This document shows positions 1 to 8,275 of a stretch of DNA of 64,000 nt, piece by piece. The number at the start of each line of letters is the position of its first letter. Position 1 is the first letter of the stretch. Both the position numbers and the translations under genes were made by a program. The notes under the pieces are model-generated. The model was not told where the DNA came from and searched no databases. It saw only the letters and a program-made list of their open reading frames with translations. The DNA is from Clostridium sp. 26_21 (GTDB taxonomy: Bacteria > Bacillota > Clostridia > TANB77 > CAG-508): positions 62,001 to 126,000 of the forward strand of contig MNRO01000018.1 in assembly GCA_001915995.1 (NCBI GenBank), read 5' to 3'.

Positions 1-2
1 CA

Positions 3-173
3 TTAAATGAAGATGAAAGTAAAATAAAAACTAGATTTTATTTTGATAAAACAGGAAATCTAGCATTTATAAAAACAATTTACCCAAATAGTGAAGAAAT
101 ACAGAAAATAGAAATTACTTCAGAAATAAATGAAAAACTATTTAATATTCCAGCAACATATGCAGAAAATTAA
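3..173 (+). CDS. C-terminal end of an unidentified protein (partial)
   Basis: An open frame enters from the left edge and stops at TAA 171-173, giving 56 residues that end in ATYAEN. The codons (AGT, AAA, ATA, GAA) match the host pattern, so this is a real gene tail. The fragment alternates polar and beta-prone stretches (KTRFYFDKTGNLAFIKTIYP), as in the end of a secreted or lipoprotein-type beta domain, but I do not recognise the family and the start lies outside the window. Confidence 0.6.
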   Translation, partial: LNEDESKIKTRFYFDKTGNLAFIKTIYPNSEEIQKIEITSEINEKLFNIPATYAEN

Positions 174-189
174 ATATACATTAGTATAT

Positions 190-239
190 AATTACACCAT
201 AAAGGTGATTATATAAATAAAAGTCTCTTATAAAAGAGA
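190..239 (+). terminator. Weak hairpins between the partial gene and fucO
   Basis: A short inverted repeat (ATTACACC / GGTGATT) is followed by TCTCTTATAAAAGAGA. Neither has a clear U-run, so termination here is only a suggestion. Confidence 0.25.
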
Positions 240-269
240 AATAAGATTCAAAAGAAGGAGTGAAAAAAT

Positions 270-1430
270 ATGTCAGTTAGATTTATGTTGAATGAAACAT
301 CATATTTTGGAAAAGGTGCAAGAGAAGAATTAGCACCAGAAATAAAAAACAGAGGATTTAAAAAAGCATTTGTAGTTACAGATAAATCACTAGCAGAATG
401 TGGAGTTATCAATAAGGTTACAGATGTTTTAGAAAGAGCAGGAATACCTTTTGAAGTATATTCAGAAGTAAAACCAAATCCAACAATTAAAAATGTAACA
501 GATGGAATTGAAGCTTGTAAAAAATCAGGTGCAGATGTAATTGTTGCAGTTGGTGGAGGATCAAGTATAGATACTGCAAAAGGAATATCTATAGTTATGA
601 CAAACCCAGACAGAGCTGATATTGTATCATTAAATGGTTTATCAAACACAGTAAATAGAGGTATGCCAGTAATAGCATTACCAACAACATCAGGAACAGC
701 TGCTGAAGTAACAATAAATTATGTTATAACAGATGAAGAAAGAGAAGTAAAAATGGTATGTGTAGATCCACATGACATTCCAATTATGGCAATTGTTGAT
801 TCAGACTTAATGGCAACAATGCCAAAATCATTAGCATCAGCTACAGGAATGGATGCATTAACACATGCTGTTGAAGGATATATCACAAAAGCACATAATA
901 CAATGTCAGATATGTTCCATATGAAAGCAATAAAATTAATATTCAAATATTTACCATCAGCAGTAAATGAAAAAGATGAAGAAGCAATAGAAATGATGGG
1001 ATTAGCTCAATATATTGCTGGTATGGGATTCTCAAATGTAGGATTAGGAATTGTACATTCAATGGCACATCAATTAGGAGCTGTTTATGATACACCACAT
1101 GGTCTTGCAAATGCTATTTTATTACCAACAGTTATGAGATTTAATGGTGAAGATCCTGCAACAGCACAAAGATTTAGAGAAATCTTATGTGAAATTGGTA
1201 GACCAGATGCTGCAAACTTAAATGATCAAGATGTTATAAATACATTTGTATGGATGATATCTGAATTATCAAAATCAGTAGGAATAACACAAAAAGTTAG
1301 AGATGTTGGAGCTAAAGAAGAAGATTTTGAAATGTTAGCAGATAAAGCAATGCAAGATCCATGTAAACCAGGAAATCCAAGAGAAGTATCAAAAGAAGAT
1401 TTCATTGAATTATTTAGAAAAGCATTTTAA
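270..1430 (+). CDS. fucO: Lactaldehyde reductase / iron-containing alcohol dehydrogenase
   Basis: 386-residue group III iron-dependent alcohol dehydrogenase, the normal length for FucO. It should reduce L-lactaldehyde to (S)-1,2-propanediol with NADH in anaerobic fucose or rhamnose breakdown, although related enzymes act on other short alcohols and aldehydes. The Rossmann-like N-terminal half carries the NAD-binding GGGSSIDTAKG (about residues 96-106). The metal ligands are visible in MDALTHAVEGY (Asp, His) and in the stretch HSMAHQLGAVYDTPHG (two His). The segments EVTINYVITDEE, VDPHDIP and GMGFSNVGLG closely match E. coli FucO as I recall it. The start has AAGGAG nine bases upstream. No fuc or rha catabolic genes are adjacent, so the true substrate is open. 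It probably ends at the hairpin at 1501-1541. Confidence 0.88.
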   Translation: MSVRFMLNETSYFGKGAREELAPEIKNRGFKKAFVVTDKSLAECGVINKVTDVLERAGIPFEVYSEVKPNPTIKNVTDGIEACKKSGADVIVAVGGGSSIDTAKGISIVMTNPDRADIVSLNGLSNTVNRGMPVIALPTTSGTAAEVTINYVITDEEREVKMVCVDPHDIPIMAIVDSDLMATMPKSLASATGMDALTHAVEGYITKAHNTMSDMFHMKAIKLIFKYLPSAVNEKDEEAIEMMGLAQYIAGMGFSNVGLGIVHSMAHQLGAVYDTPHGLANAILLPTVMRFNGEDPATAQRFREILCEIGRPDAANLNDQDVINTFVWMISELSKSVGITQKVRDVGAKEEDFEMLADKAMQDPCKPGNPREVSKEDFIELFRKAF

Positions 1431-1471
1431 AAAATAAAAAACTATATAATGTTGATTTATGTCGAAAAGCA

Positions 1472-1500
1472 TGGACAAATCAGATAATATATGATATAAT
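1472..1500 (+). promoter_or_regulatory. Sigma-A type promoter ahead of the 1563 orphan
   Basis: TGGACA (1472-1477), a 17-base spacer and TATAAT (1495-1500). The -10 box abuts the hairpin at 1501, so the predicted transcription start lies inside that stem. Confidence 0.5.
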
Positions 1501-1541
1501 AAATCACAATGTGATGACAAGTACATCTCATTGTGATTTTT
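1501..1541 (+). terminator. Long hairpin with T-run (fucO terminator or leader attenuator)
   Basis: AAATCACAATG (1501-1511) pairs with CATTGTGATTT (1529-1539). A nested GATG/CATC extends the stem and a T-run follows. It is a good intrinsic terminator for fucO, but it also lies between the promoter at 1472-1500 and the next gene. Confidence 0.65.
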
Positions 1542-1562
1542 GACATTATGGAGGAAAAAAGC

Positions 1563-1970
1563 ATGTCTGGAATCAGGGCTATCAGAAACGATGGTAAAGA
1601 GTATTCGAAAGCAGAAGGAAGTCTTAAAACTATATTTAAGATGATTTCTACTTTACCAGAAAGCAAATCTCGGCAGATAATAGTTGATAAGGAGGAGTTT
1701 GATAAGTTCATTAGCAACACAAGGATGATGAAGTCAGTATTAAAATCTGGAAAGTTTGTTGATTGTATGAGTCAGCAGACTTTAAGAGGAAAAATCTATC
1801 AAGTTCTTGCAAATGGTTATGATTATGGTTTGGAAATTTTCTATGTTGAGTTTGCAGATAAACAAATTCAGCACTATATTGTAACTAAGGTTTTTGTTGA
1901 TGAAAAAGAAGTTTATGTTGCTCCAACTTCAATCAATATGTTAGATGGATTGATGGAACTCACAATTTAA
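1563..1970 (+). CDS. Orphan small protein, 135 aa
   Basis: I do not recognise the family. I chose ATG 1563 because GGAGG lies just upstream at 1550-1554; an ATG at 1548 would overlap this Shine-Dalgarno. The product is soluble, with no signal peptide or membrane segment. The N-terminal half is basic and mixed helical (GIRAIRNDGKEYSKAEGSLK, then KEEFDKFISNTRMMKSVL). The C-terminal half is beta-rich and aromatic (LEIFYVEFADKQIQHYIVTK). Codons such as CGG and more T-ending third positions differ from fucO and tyrS. There is no terminator before the next orphan at 2014, so the two probably share a transcript. Confidence 0.7.
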   Translation: MSGIRAIRNDGKEYSKAEGSLKTIFKMISTLPESKSRQIIVDKEEFDKFISNTRMMKSVLKSGKFVDCMSQQTLRGKIYQVLANGYDYGLEIFYVEFADKQIQHYIVTKVFVDEKEVYVAPTSINMLDGLMELTI

Positions 1971-2013
1971 AGAGTTCTCAATATAAAACAATTCAAAAAA
2001 GGAGAAAACGCGT

Positions 2014-2364
2014 ATGGCTATGAATGCAATGGATTGGATTCCCAACATCTTTGGACTTGATGTGCCTGAGTTTGAACGGCAATTGTCCAATTGGTGCAAT
2101 TTGAACTCTGCAAGGAAACTTCAGATTGTCTTTGATTGTGACGATCTCAAAAAGTTCTTGCACAACAAAAAACTGCACAAGACTTACAATGGCAAATGCT
2201 ATCAATTTTCTACCCCTAATCTCACAATTGTGTGGGATGAGGCAGGAGAGAACTGGGGGCTTGTGCAAAAAGTTCTGAGCCGTAATGATAATGAAGAGTG
2301 TATGTACACTAGTCCCAGACCTTCTAATGCAGGAGGAGTGGCTTTCATTAAGAAAAACGCATAA
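2014..2364 (+). CDS. Orphan small protein, 116 aa, shifted codon use
   Basis: No family recognised. AAGGAG at 2001-2006 places the start at ATG 2014. The protein is cytosolic in character and tryptophan-rich (MDWIP, SNWCN, VWDEAGENWGL), with three Cys scattered. The segment RKLQIVFDCDDLKKFLHNKK resembles in style the FDKFISNTR stretch of the preceding orphan, but I cannot claim homology. The DNA is visibly richer in G and C than its surroundings (CCC, AAC, ATC, CGG codons), which suggests transfer or a different expression class. It follows the 1563 orphan by 43 bases and ends in a strong terminator. Confidence 0.68.
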   Translation: MAMNAMDWIPNIFGLDVPEFERQLSNWCNLNSARKLQIVFDCDDLKKFLHNKKLHKTYNGKCYQFSTPNLTIVWDEAGENWGLVQKVLSRNDNEECMYTSPRPSNAGGVAFIKKNA

Positions 2365-2368
2365 GTGA

Positions 2369-2417
2369 AAAAATGGGTTAGAATAAGGAAATTTCCAAAT
2401 TCTACCCATTTTTTTAT
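2369..2417 (+). terminator. Intrinsic terminator
   Basis: AAAATGGGTTAGAAT pairs with AATTCTACCCATTTT around a short loop and is followed by a T-run. It closes the 1563-2364 pair. Confidence 0.85.
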
Positions 2418-2425
2418 TTGAACTA

Positions 2426-2454
2426 TGGATTTTTTATGATATTAGTGATATAAT
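2426..2454 (+). promoter_or_regulatory. Candidate promoter for the 2522 orphan
   Basis: TATAAT at 2449-2454 with a poor -35 (TGGATT, 2426-2431) at 17 bases. It lies directly behind the preceding terminator. Confidence 0.4.
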
Positions 2455-2521
2455 TTGTAAAGCTGATGTCAAGAACATTGGTAGAACGAATATTATATTT
2501 ATAAATGTAAGGAGGCAAATT

Positions 2522-2920
2522 ATGATGTTGATGGCAAACCGGAAGCTTGAAATTGTTAAAGTAAAGGTCAATGAAAAAAATTTCAGGGAAGAAATTTTTA
2601 AAATTATTCAGGACTTTGATGGACTTGTAGCAATTTACTTTAAGTCTGAGGTTATGCACGAAATTTCGAAGAAGGGGCTTTGCAAAAATTATCACAATGG
2701 TTATACTGCAGATTATGGCACTTGTATGGAAACAACAGAAGGTTCTATGATGATGAACAAAATTGCATATACTGTTTATCCATTCGATCTTTTGGAGGAT
2801 TATGTTGGTGTTGAATCTGTTATCACGGCTATTTATGATAAACGTGGAGTGGTCAGATACAAATTGCCTTTGAAAAAAGAAAAAATTAAAAAGGCATATA
2901 TTCTGGAGTATAAAGGATAA
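2522..2920 (+). CDS. Orphan small protein, 132 aa
   Basis: No family recognised. AAGGAGG at 2510-2516 supports an ATG at 2522, or the second ATG three codons on. It has no signal peptide or membrane helix. The first half is lysine-rich and helical (KVNEKNFREEIFKIIQDFDG); the middle has a Met/Tyr/His-rich stretch (KNYHNGYTADYGTCMETTEG); the end is basic (KLPLKKEKIKKAYILEYKG). It is the third consecutive orphan between fucO and tyrS and has its own promoter and downstream hairpin. The codon mix (CGG, GTT, ATT) differs from tyrS. Confidence 0.66.
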   Translation: MMLMANRKLEIVKVKVNEKNFREEIFKIIQDFDGLVAIYFKSEVMHEISKKGLCKNYHNGYTADYGTCMETTEGSMMMNKIAYTVYPFDLLEDYVGVESVITAIYDKRGVVRYKLPLKKEKIKKAYILEYKG

Positions 2921-2951
2921 TTTTTGAACAACATCAAAAATAAGCCTAAAC

Positions 2952-2991
2952 ATGAGATAGGAGCTTGATTTTTTTCAGGCTCTTATCTCAT
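2952..2991 (+). terminator. Hairpin after the 2522 orphan
   Basis: ATGAGATAGGAGC pairs with GCTCTTATCTCAT. There is no long U-run after it, so it may terminate weakly or simply protect the 3' end. Confidence 0.55.
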
Positions 2992-3011
2992 ATATTATAA
3001 ATGAGATTTAA

Positions 3012-3041
3012 TTGACATTTTATATAAAAAAGTGCTATAAT
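3012..3041 (+). promoter_or_regulatory. tyrS promoter
   Basis: TTGACA (3012-3017), an 18-base spacer, TATAAT (3036-3041). No T-box sequence is seen in the short leader. Confidence 0.75.
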
Positions 3042-3090
3042 TGCAAATGAGTAAAATTAGTTGATTTTAAATTAATAGAAGGAGAGAAAT

Positions 3091-4317
3091 ATGACATTAG
3101 TAGAAGATTTAAAATGGAGAGGACTGATAAAAGACATATCAAGTCCAGAATTAGAAGAAAAATTAAATAAAGGTGGTTTAACATTCTACATAGGAACAGA
3201 TCCAACAGCAGATAGTTTACATGTTGGACATTTATCAAGTTTTTTAATATCAAAAAGATTAAAAGAAGCAGGACATCATCCAATATTATTAGTTGGTGGA
3301 GGAACAGGAATGATAGGAGATCCAAGACCAACGACAGAAAGAGCAATGATTAGTAAAGAGCAAGTAAGACATAATTTTGAATGTTTAAAAAAGCAAGTTG
3401 AAGATATATTTGGTTTTGAAGTCGTAAATAATAATGATTGGTATCAAGATATCAATGTTATAGATTTTTTAAGAGATTATGGAAAATATTTTAATGTTAA
3501 TTACATGTTAGATAAAGATATTATTAGAAGAAGATTAGATTCTGGAATTACATATACAGAATTTTCATATATGATATTACAAGCTTTAGACTTTAAACAT
3601 TTGCATGAATGTAATGGAGTAGATTTACAATGTGCAGGATCAGATCAATGGGGAAATATTACAGCAGGAATTGATTTAATAAGAAAATCAACAGGTGATG
3701 AAGTATATGGATTTACAATGCCATTAGTTACAGATTCACAAGGAAAGAAATTTGGGAAAAGCGAAGGAAATGCATTATGGTTAGATAAAACAAAAACATC
3801 AAGTTATAAATTATATCAATTTTTTGTAAATGTTGAAGATTCAATGGTAATTAATTATTTAAAAATATATACATTTCTTTCAAAAGAAGAAATTGAAGAA
3901 TATGAAAGAAAGAATAATGAACATCCAGAGTTAAGAGAAGCACATAAAGCTTTAGCATGTGAAATAATAACATTTTTACACGGAAAAGAAGAATATGAAA
4001 GAGCTGAAAAATTAGCCCAAAGTTTATTTAATAATAAATTTGAAGATTTAACAAAACAAGATATTGCAGATTTATTTGATGAACAAGATATGAAAGAAGT
4101 TAATTCAGATATAAGTATAGTTGATATGGTAATATCAGTAGGAGCTGCATCAAGTAAAAGAGAAGCAAGAGAATTTATAACGAGTGGAGCAGTATCATTA
4201 AATGGAAAAAAAATAATAGATACAAATCAAATAATATCTACAGATATGTTTATAGATAATACATATGTTATAATAAAAAGAGGAAAGAAAAATTATTATG
4301 TAGGTAAAAACAAGTAA
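3091..4317 (+). CDS. tyrS: Tyrosyl-tRNA synthetase
   Basis: 408-residue class Ic synthetase that charges tRNA-Tyr. The HIGH-type signature is HVGHL (about residue 45) inside YIGTDPTADSLHVGHLSSF; the KMSKS-type loop is KFGKS (about residue 229). Tyrosine-binding and dimer-core segments (YMILQALDF, CAGSDQWGNI) are present. The C-terminal 65 residues form an S4 RNA-binding domain (SKREAREFITSGAVSLNGKK). The start has GGAGAG at good spacing. The gene stands alone with its own promoter and terminator. Codon use is the typical host A-ending pattern. Confidence 0.97.
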   Translation: MTLVEDLKWRGLIKDISSPELEEKLNKGGLTFYIGTDPTADSLHVGHLSSFLISKRLKEAGHHPILLVGGGTGMIGDPRPTTERAMISKEQVRHNFECLKKQVEDIFGFEVVNNNDWYQDINVIDFLRDYGKYFNVNYMLDKDIIRRRLDSGITYTEFSYMILQALDFKHLHECNGVDLQCAGSDQWGNITAGIDLIRKSTGDEVYGFTMPLVTDSQGKKFGKSEGNALWLDKTKTSSYKLYQFFVNVEDSMVINYLKIYTFLSKEEIEEYERKNNEHPELREAHKALACEIITFLHGKEEYERAEKLAQSLFNNKFEDLTKQDIADLFDEQDMKEVNSDISIVDMVISVGAASSKREAREFITSGAVSLNGKKIIDTNQIISTDMFIDNTYVIIKRGKKNYYVGKNK

Positions 4318-4326
4318 AAATACTAG

Positions 4327-4356
4327 ATTGAGCAATTTTGTAATTGCTCAATTTTT
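4327..4356 (+). terminator. tyrS terminator
   Basis: ATTGAGCAATT pairs with AATTGCTCAAT over a tetraloop, with a T-run. Confidence 0.9.
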
Positions 4357-4375
4357 ACATTTTATTCCAAAAAAC

Positions 4376-4404
4376 TTGAAAATGCTTAGTATTAGGAGTA
4401 TAAT
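4376..4404 (+). promoter_or_regulatory. Promoter of the SleB-type hydrolase
   Basis: TTGAAA (4376-4381), 17 bases, TATAAT (4399-4404). Confidence 0.6.
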
Positions 4405-4440
4405 ATATATGTAGCAACAAATTAGTTAGGAGTGTAAAAA

Positions 4441-5349
4441 ATGAAAAATCGGAAAAGTCTTGATAAAACAACACTTTTGTGTTGTGCATTAGGAATTGCA
4501 ATTAGTACTGCTTCTCTTAGTCGAATTAAAGAGTTGGAGAAAGCTGAACAGGAAATGAAGAATTTATATAATTCGTTAGTTCAGATTCAATCAACATCTG
4601 TTGTTGAAACAGTAAGTATTGCAGAACTTAATGATATTAAGGCGAAACTGACAAGAAACTTTGAAATTAAATCTCCATATTTTTTAAATGAATCTGAAGA
4701 TTCTTTTAATGCAACATATGAAGAAGAGATTGCAAATCAACAAGAAAGTGAGGATGAGTATAATTCAAAGGTAGAAAGTGAAATCTCAGTCCAACTTGAA
4801 GGAAATGAAGACTCTTACAATGAGGAAGTTGGAAATGAGATTGAAACTGAGCTTGAAATGATAGAAGAAGAAAATTCTCCAGTTTTCAAATTTTCTCAAA
4901 AAGATTTTGAACTTTTGTGTGAGATTACTTATGCAGAAGCAGGTAACCAAACATTAGAACAACAAATTGCAGCTGCAGCAACAATCTTGAACAGAGTGCA
5001 AAGTGACCAATTTCCAAATTCAATTCAAGAAGTAATTCATCAAAGAGGTCAATTTGCATCAACTAAAGATGGTCACATCTATGCATGTGGAAAAACAGTA
5101 GACTTTTTCAAAGTGCCTGATATGACAAGAGAAGCAGCTCGGAGAGCTCTAAATGGAGAAGATCCCACAGAAAATTGGCTCAGAAAAGAAGCCAAAAGAT
5201 TAGGACTTAATTCTGAAAAGTATGCTTCTGGCGGGGCATTGTACTTCTATAGTCCTGAATTTACAAGTTCTTCTGAACTTGCAGCACGGAGTAATATCAA
5301 GTGCAAAGTTCAAAAAGGTGGCCACATCTTCTATAAAGTATGGGGCTAA
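4441..5349 (+). CDS. Membrane-anchored SleB/CwlJ-family cell-wall hydrolase with acidic repeats
   Basis: 302 residues. A basic N-terminus and a hydrophobic segment (about residues 10-26) suggest export with a membrane anchor. Residues 85-140 hold three imperfect tandem repeats of 18-19 residues, each starting [S/N]ED[S/E][F/Y]N and rich in Glu, which form an acidic spacer. The last 145 residues are a Hydrolase_2 (SleB/CwlJ) domain: LLCEITYAEAG with the catalytic-type Glu, ATILNRVQSDQFPNSIQEVI, GQFASTKDG, and the end KGGHIFYKVWG. Members cleave spore cortex or vegetative peptidoglycan. The role here may be vegetative, because its promoter looks sigma-A dependent. Codon use is intermediate between host genes and the orphan class. 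Confidence 0.85.
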   Translation: MKNRKSLDKTTLLCCALGIAISTASLSRIKELEKAEQEMKNLYNSLVQIQSTSVVETVSIAELNDIKAKLTRNFEIKSPYFLNESEDSFNATYEEEIANQQESEDEYNSKVESEISVQLEGNEDSYNEEVGNEIETELEMIEEENSPVFKFSQKDFELLCEITYAEAGNQTLEQQIAAAATILNRVQSDQFPNSIQEVIHQRGQFASTKDGHIYACGKTVDFFKVPDMTREAARRALNGEDPTENWLRKEAKRLGLNSEKYASGGALYFYSPEFTSSSELAARSNIKCKVQKGGHIFYKVWG

Positions 5350-5364
5350 TGCTAATACACTCAC

Positions 5365-5432
5365 CATAGTTCTAAAATAAGAGCTATGTACAAGAAAGGC
5401 GAGAATTGTGTAAAAACAATTTAAGCCTTTTT
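5365..5432 (+). terminator. Two hairpins, the second an intrinsic terminator
   Basis: CATAG/CTATG (5365-5388) is followed by AAAGGC/GCCTTT (5395-5430) with an inner ATTG/CAAT stem and a T-run. Confidence 0.75.
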
Positions 5433-5550
5433 ATTTAATAAAAAATTAATATAAATGTCATTGTTTTGTCACATTAAATGTAGTAAAATAAAAATAGATA
5501 AATTTGTGTCGAAAGATATTATTTTTCGAATATAACAAAAGGGTGATGAA

Positions 5551-6270
5551 ATGAAATTAATAAAAAGAATATTAATAATTATATTATTAATCATAATATT
5601 TATAGTAGCAGGATTTGTATATAAAGGACATGAATTATATAAACAAGCACTTGAAAAAATCAGTATATCAGATAAGGTTGCAGAAATAAAATCAGATGAA
5701 AACTATACAAAACTTGAAGATATGTCTGAGTTTTATAAAGATGCAGTAATTGCAGTAGAAGATAGAAGATTTTACGAACATGGTGCAATAGATCCAATTG
5801 CATTAGCAAGAGCTGTATATTCAAATATAAAAGCAAAAGAATTAAGAGAAGGTGGAAGTACAATAACACAGCAACTTGCAAAAAACATATATTTCACACA
5901 AGAAAAATCAGCATTAAGAAAAATATCTGAAATATTTATGGCATATGATTTAGAAAAAAAATTAAATAAAGATACAATATTAGAATTATATTTAAATACA
6001 AGTTATTTTGGAGATGGATATTATTGTGTAGCAGAAGCATCAAGAGGATATTATAAAAAAGAACCAAAAGACATGAACAGAAATGAAGCAAGTATGTTGG
6101 CAGGAATTCCAAATGCTCCATCAGCATATTGCCCAACAAAACATTTAGACTTAGCCAAAAAAAGACAAAATCAAGTTTTAGATAAAATGGTAAGATATGA
6201 ATTTATTACAGCAGAAGAAAAAGAGGAAATACTAAACGAAAGCAATGCAGTAGAAGATAATAAAGATTAA
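5551..6270 (+). CDS. Monofunctional peptidoglycan glycosyltransferase (GT51)
   Basis: 239 residues: an N-terminal membrane anchor (residues 5-23, Ile/Leu-rich) followed by a single GT51 transglycosylase domain and no penicillin-binding transpeptidase domain. It polymerises lipid II into glycan strands outside the membrane. The family motifs appear in order: EDRRFYEHGAID with the catalytic Glu, GGSTITQQLAKN, RKISEIFMAYDLE, and LELYLNTSYFG followed by EASMLAGIPNAPSAY. The start is ATG 5551 behind GGGTGATG. The length fits MtgA-type enzymes. It could instead be a stand-alone remnant of a class A PBP head, but the end is clean. Confidence 0.92.
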   Translation: MKLIKRILIIILLIIIFIVAGFVYKGHELYKQALEKISISDKVAEIKSDENYTKLEDMSEFYKDAVIAVEDRRFYEHGAIDPIALARAVYSNIKAKELREGGSTITQQLAKNIYFTQEKSALRKISEIFMAYDLEKKLNKDTILELYLNTSYFGDGYYCVAEASRGYYKKEPKDMNRNEASMLAGIPNAPSAYCPTKHLDLAKKRQNQVLDKMVRYEFITAEEKEEILNESNAVEDNKD

Positions 6271-6346
6271 TGTATTGCAAGAAACGACAAATTGTGGTAA
6301 AATATTTGGGAATTAATACTTATTATACAATAAAGAAGGGAATAAC

Positions 6347-8275
6347 ATGTTAGAACAAATCAATTCACCACAAGATTTAAAAAAATTAAGTGAAAAAGAA
6401 AAGAAACAATTAGCAGAAGAAATAAGAAAATATATATTAGATGTAGTTTCAGAAAATGGAGGACATCTAGCATCAAATTTAGGAGTGGTAGAGCTAACAA
6501 TAGCACTACACTCCGTATTTAACGTTCCAGAAGACAAAATAGTATGGGATGTAGGACATCAAAGTTATGTACATAAAATTATAACTGGAAGAAGAGAAGA
6601 ATTAAAAAATATAAGAAAACTAAATGGAATTGCAGGCTTTCCAAAAAGCAATGAATCAGATGCAGATTGTTTTAATACAGGACATAGTAGTACATCAATT
6701 TCAGCAGTATTAGGAATGGCAAGAGCAAGAGATTTACAAAGAAAAAAGAATTCTTGTATAGCAGTAATTGGTGATGGTGCCTTAACAGGAGGAATGGCAC
6801 TAGAAGCCTTAAATGATGCAGGATGTAGTAATTGTAATTTAACAGTTATATTAAATGATAATGAAATGAGTATTGCAAAAAATATAGGTGGGATAAATCA
6901 ATTTTTAAGTACACTAAGAACAAAAAAATTATATACTCGAACAAATAAATTAATAAAAAACAAATTAAATAAATTACCAGTTGTAGGAAATAAATTAGTA
7001 AGAATTATTCAGAGATTTAAAAGAGCATGTAAACAATTAGTAATAAGAGGAATGTATTTTGAGGATATAGGTTTTACATATTTAGGACCTGTTGATGGAC
7101 ATAATATTGAAAAATTAGAAAGTATATTAAAGCTAAGTAAAGAAATAGAAGGACCAGTTTTAATACATGTATTAACTAAAAAAGGAAAAGGATATAAAAT
7201 AGCAGAAAAAAGTCCAGATAGATTTCATGCAACATCTCCATTTAACATAGAAACGGGAGAATTAAAAAAAGAGAAAAAAGCAGACTATTCTAAAATATTT
7301 GGAGAAAAATTGGTAAAACTAGCAAGAGAAAATGAAAAAATAGTTGCTGTTACAGCATCAATGAAAGATGGAACAGGACTTAGAGAATTCCAAAAAGAAT
7401 TTCCAAAAAGATTTTTTGATGTAGGAATTGCAGAACAACATGCTATAACAATGTCTGCAGGAATGGCAAAAGAAGGAATGATACCTGTAATACCAATATA
7501 TTCATCATTTTATCAAAGAGCATATGATCAAGTTATACATGATGTTGCAATGCAAAATTTGCCAGTAATTATGTGTGTAGATAGAGCTGGATGTGTTGGA
7601 GCAGATGGAGAAACACATCAAGGAACATTAGATATGGCATTTTTTAGGCTTGTTCCTAATTTAACAATAATGGCCCCAAAAGATTTTAAAGAATTAGAAG
7701 ATATGTTAGAATTTGCAGTAAAATTAAACAAGCCAGTAATTATTAGATATCCTCGTGGAGGAGAAGATTCAAAAGTAAAATTCGAAAGACATGAAAATAT
7801 TGAATTAGGAAAAGCAGAAGTTTTAAAGAAAATTATAGATGAAGAAAAATCAAATAAAACCAAGATATTACAAAAGATTGGAGATAAAGTATTTAATAAC
7901 AAGACACAAAGAGAAAGAGTAACTATAATAGCAATTGGAAAAATGGTTGCAAGAGCGATGGATATAGGACAAAGACTACAAGAAAAAATGGATGTTGAAG
8001 TTATAAATGCAAGATTTTTGAAACCATTAGATGATAATACAATAATTGAAAGTATTAAGAAAACAAAAAATGTAATAACAATAGAAGATGGAACTATTAT
8101 AAATGGATTAGCCACAGCAGTAAAAGAAGTAATTGTAAATAATAATTTACAAGGAGTAAAAATAAAAAGTTATGCATATCCTGATGAATTCATAAAACAT
8201 GGAAGTGTTGACGAACTTGAAAAAATATATGGGTTAGATGAAGAAAATATAATAAATGGGGTGAATAAATCATGA
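6347..8275 (+). CDS. dxs: 1-deoxy-D-xylulose-5-phosphate synthase
   Basis: 642-residue thiamine-diphosphate enzyme that condenses pyruvate and glyceraldehyde-3-phosphate, the first step of the MEP isoprenoid pathway. Visible signatures are HLASNLGVVELTIALH, WDVGHQSYVHKI, the ThDP/Mg motif GDGALTGGMALEALNDAG with the following Asn, the central FFDVGIAEQHAITMSAGMA, and DRAGCVGADGETHQG. The C-terminal transketolase domain ends near the stop. The stop overlaps the mgtE start as ATGA, so translation is likely coupled. The length is normal. Confidence 0.97.
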   Translation: MLEQINSPQDLKKLSEKEKKQLAEEIRKYILDVVSENGGHLASNLGVVELTIALHSVFNVPEDKIVWDVGHQSYVHKIITGRREELKNIRKLNGIAGFPKSNESDADCFNTGHSSTSISAVLGMARARDLQRKKNSCIAVIGDGALTGGMALEALNDAGCSNCNLTVILNDNEMSIAKNIGGINQFLSTLRTKKLYTRTNKLIKNKLNKLPVVGNKLVRIIQRFKRACKQLVIRGMYFEDIGFTYLGPVDGHNIEKLESILKLSKEIEGPVLIHVLTKKGKGYKIAEKSPDRFHATSPFNIETGELKKEKKADYSKIFGEKLVKLARENEKIVAVTASMKDGTGLREFQKEFPKRFFDVGIAEQHAITMSAGMAKEGMIPVIPIYSSFYQRAYDQVIHDVAMQNLPVIMCVDRAGCVGADGETHQGTLDMAFFRLVPNLTIMAPKDFKELEDMLEFAVKLNKPVIIRYPRGGEDSKVKFERHENIELGKAEVLKKIIDEEKSNKTKILQKIGDKVFNNKTQRERVTIIAIGKMVARAMDIGQRLQEKMDVEVINARFLKPLDDNTIIESIKKTKNVITIEDGTIINGLATAVKEVIVNNNLQGVKIKSYAYPDEFIKHGSVDELEKIYGLDEENIINGVNKS

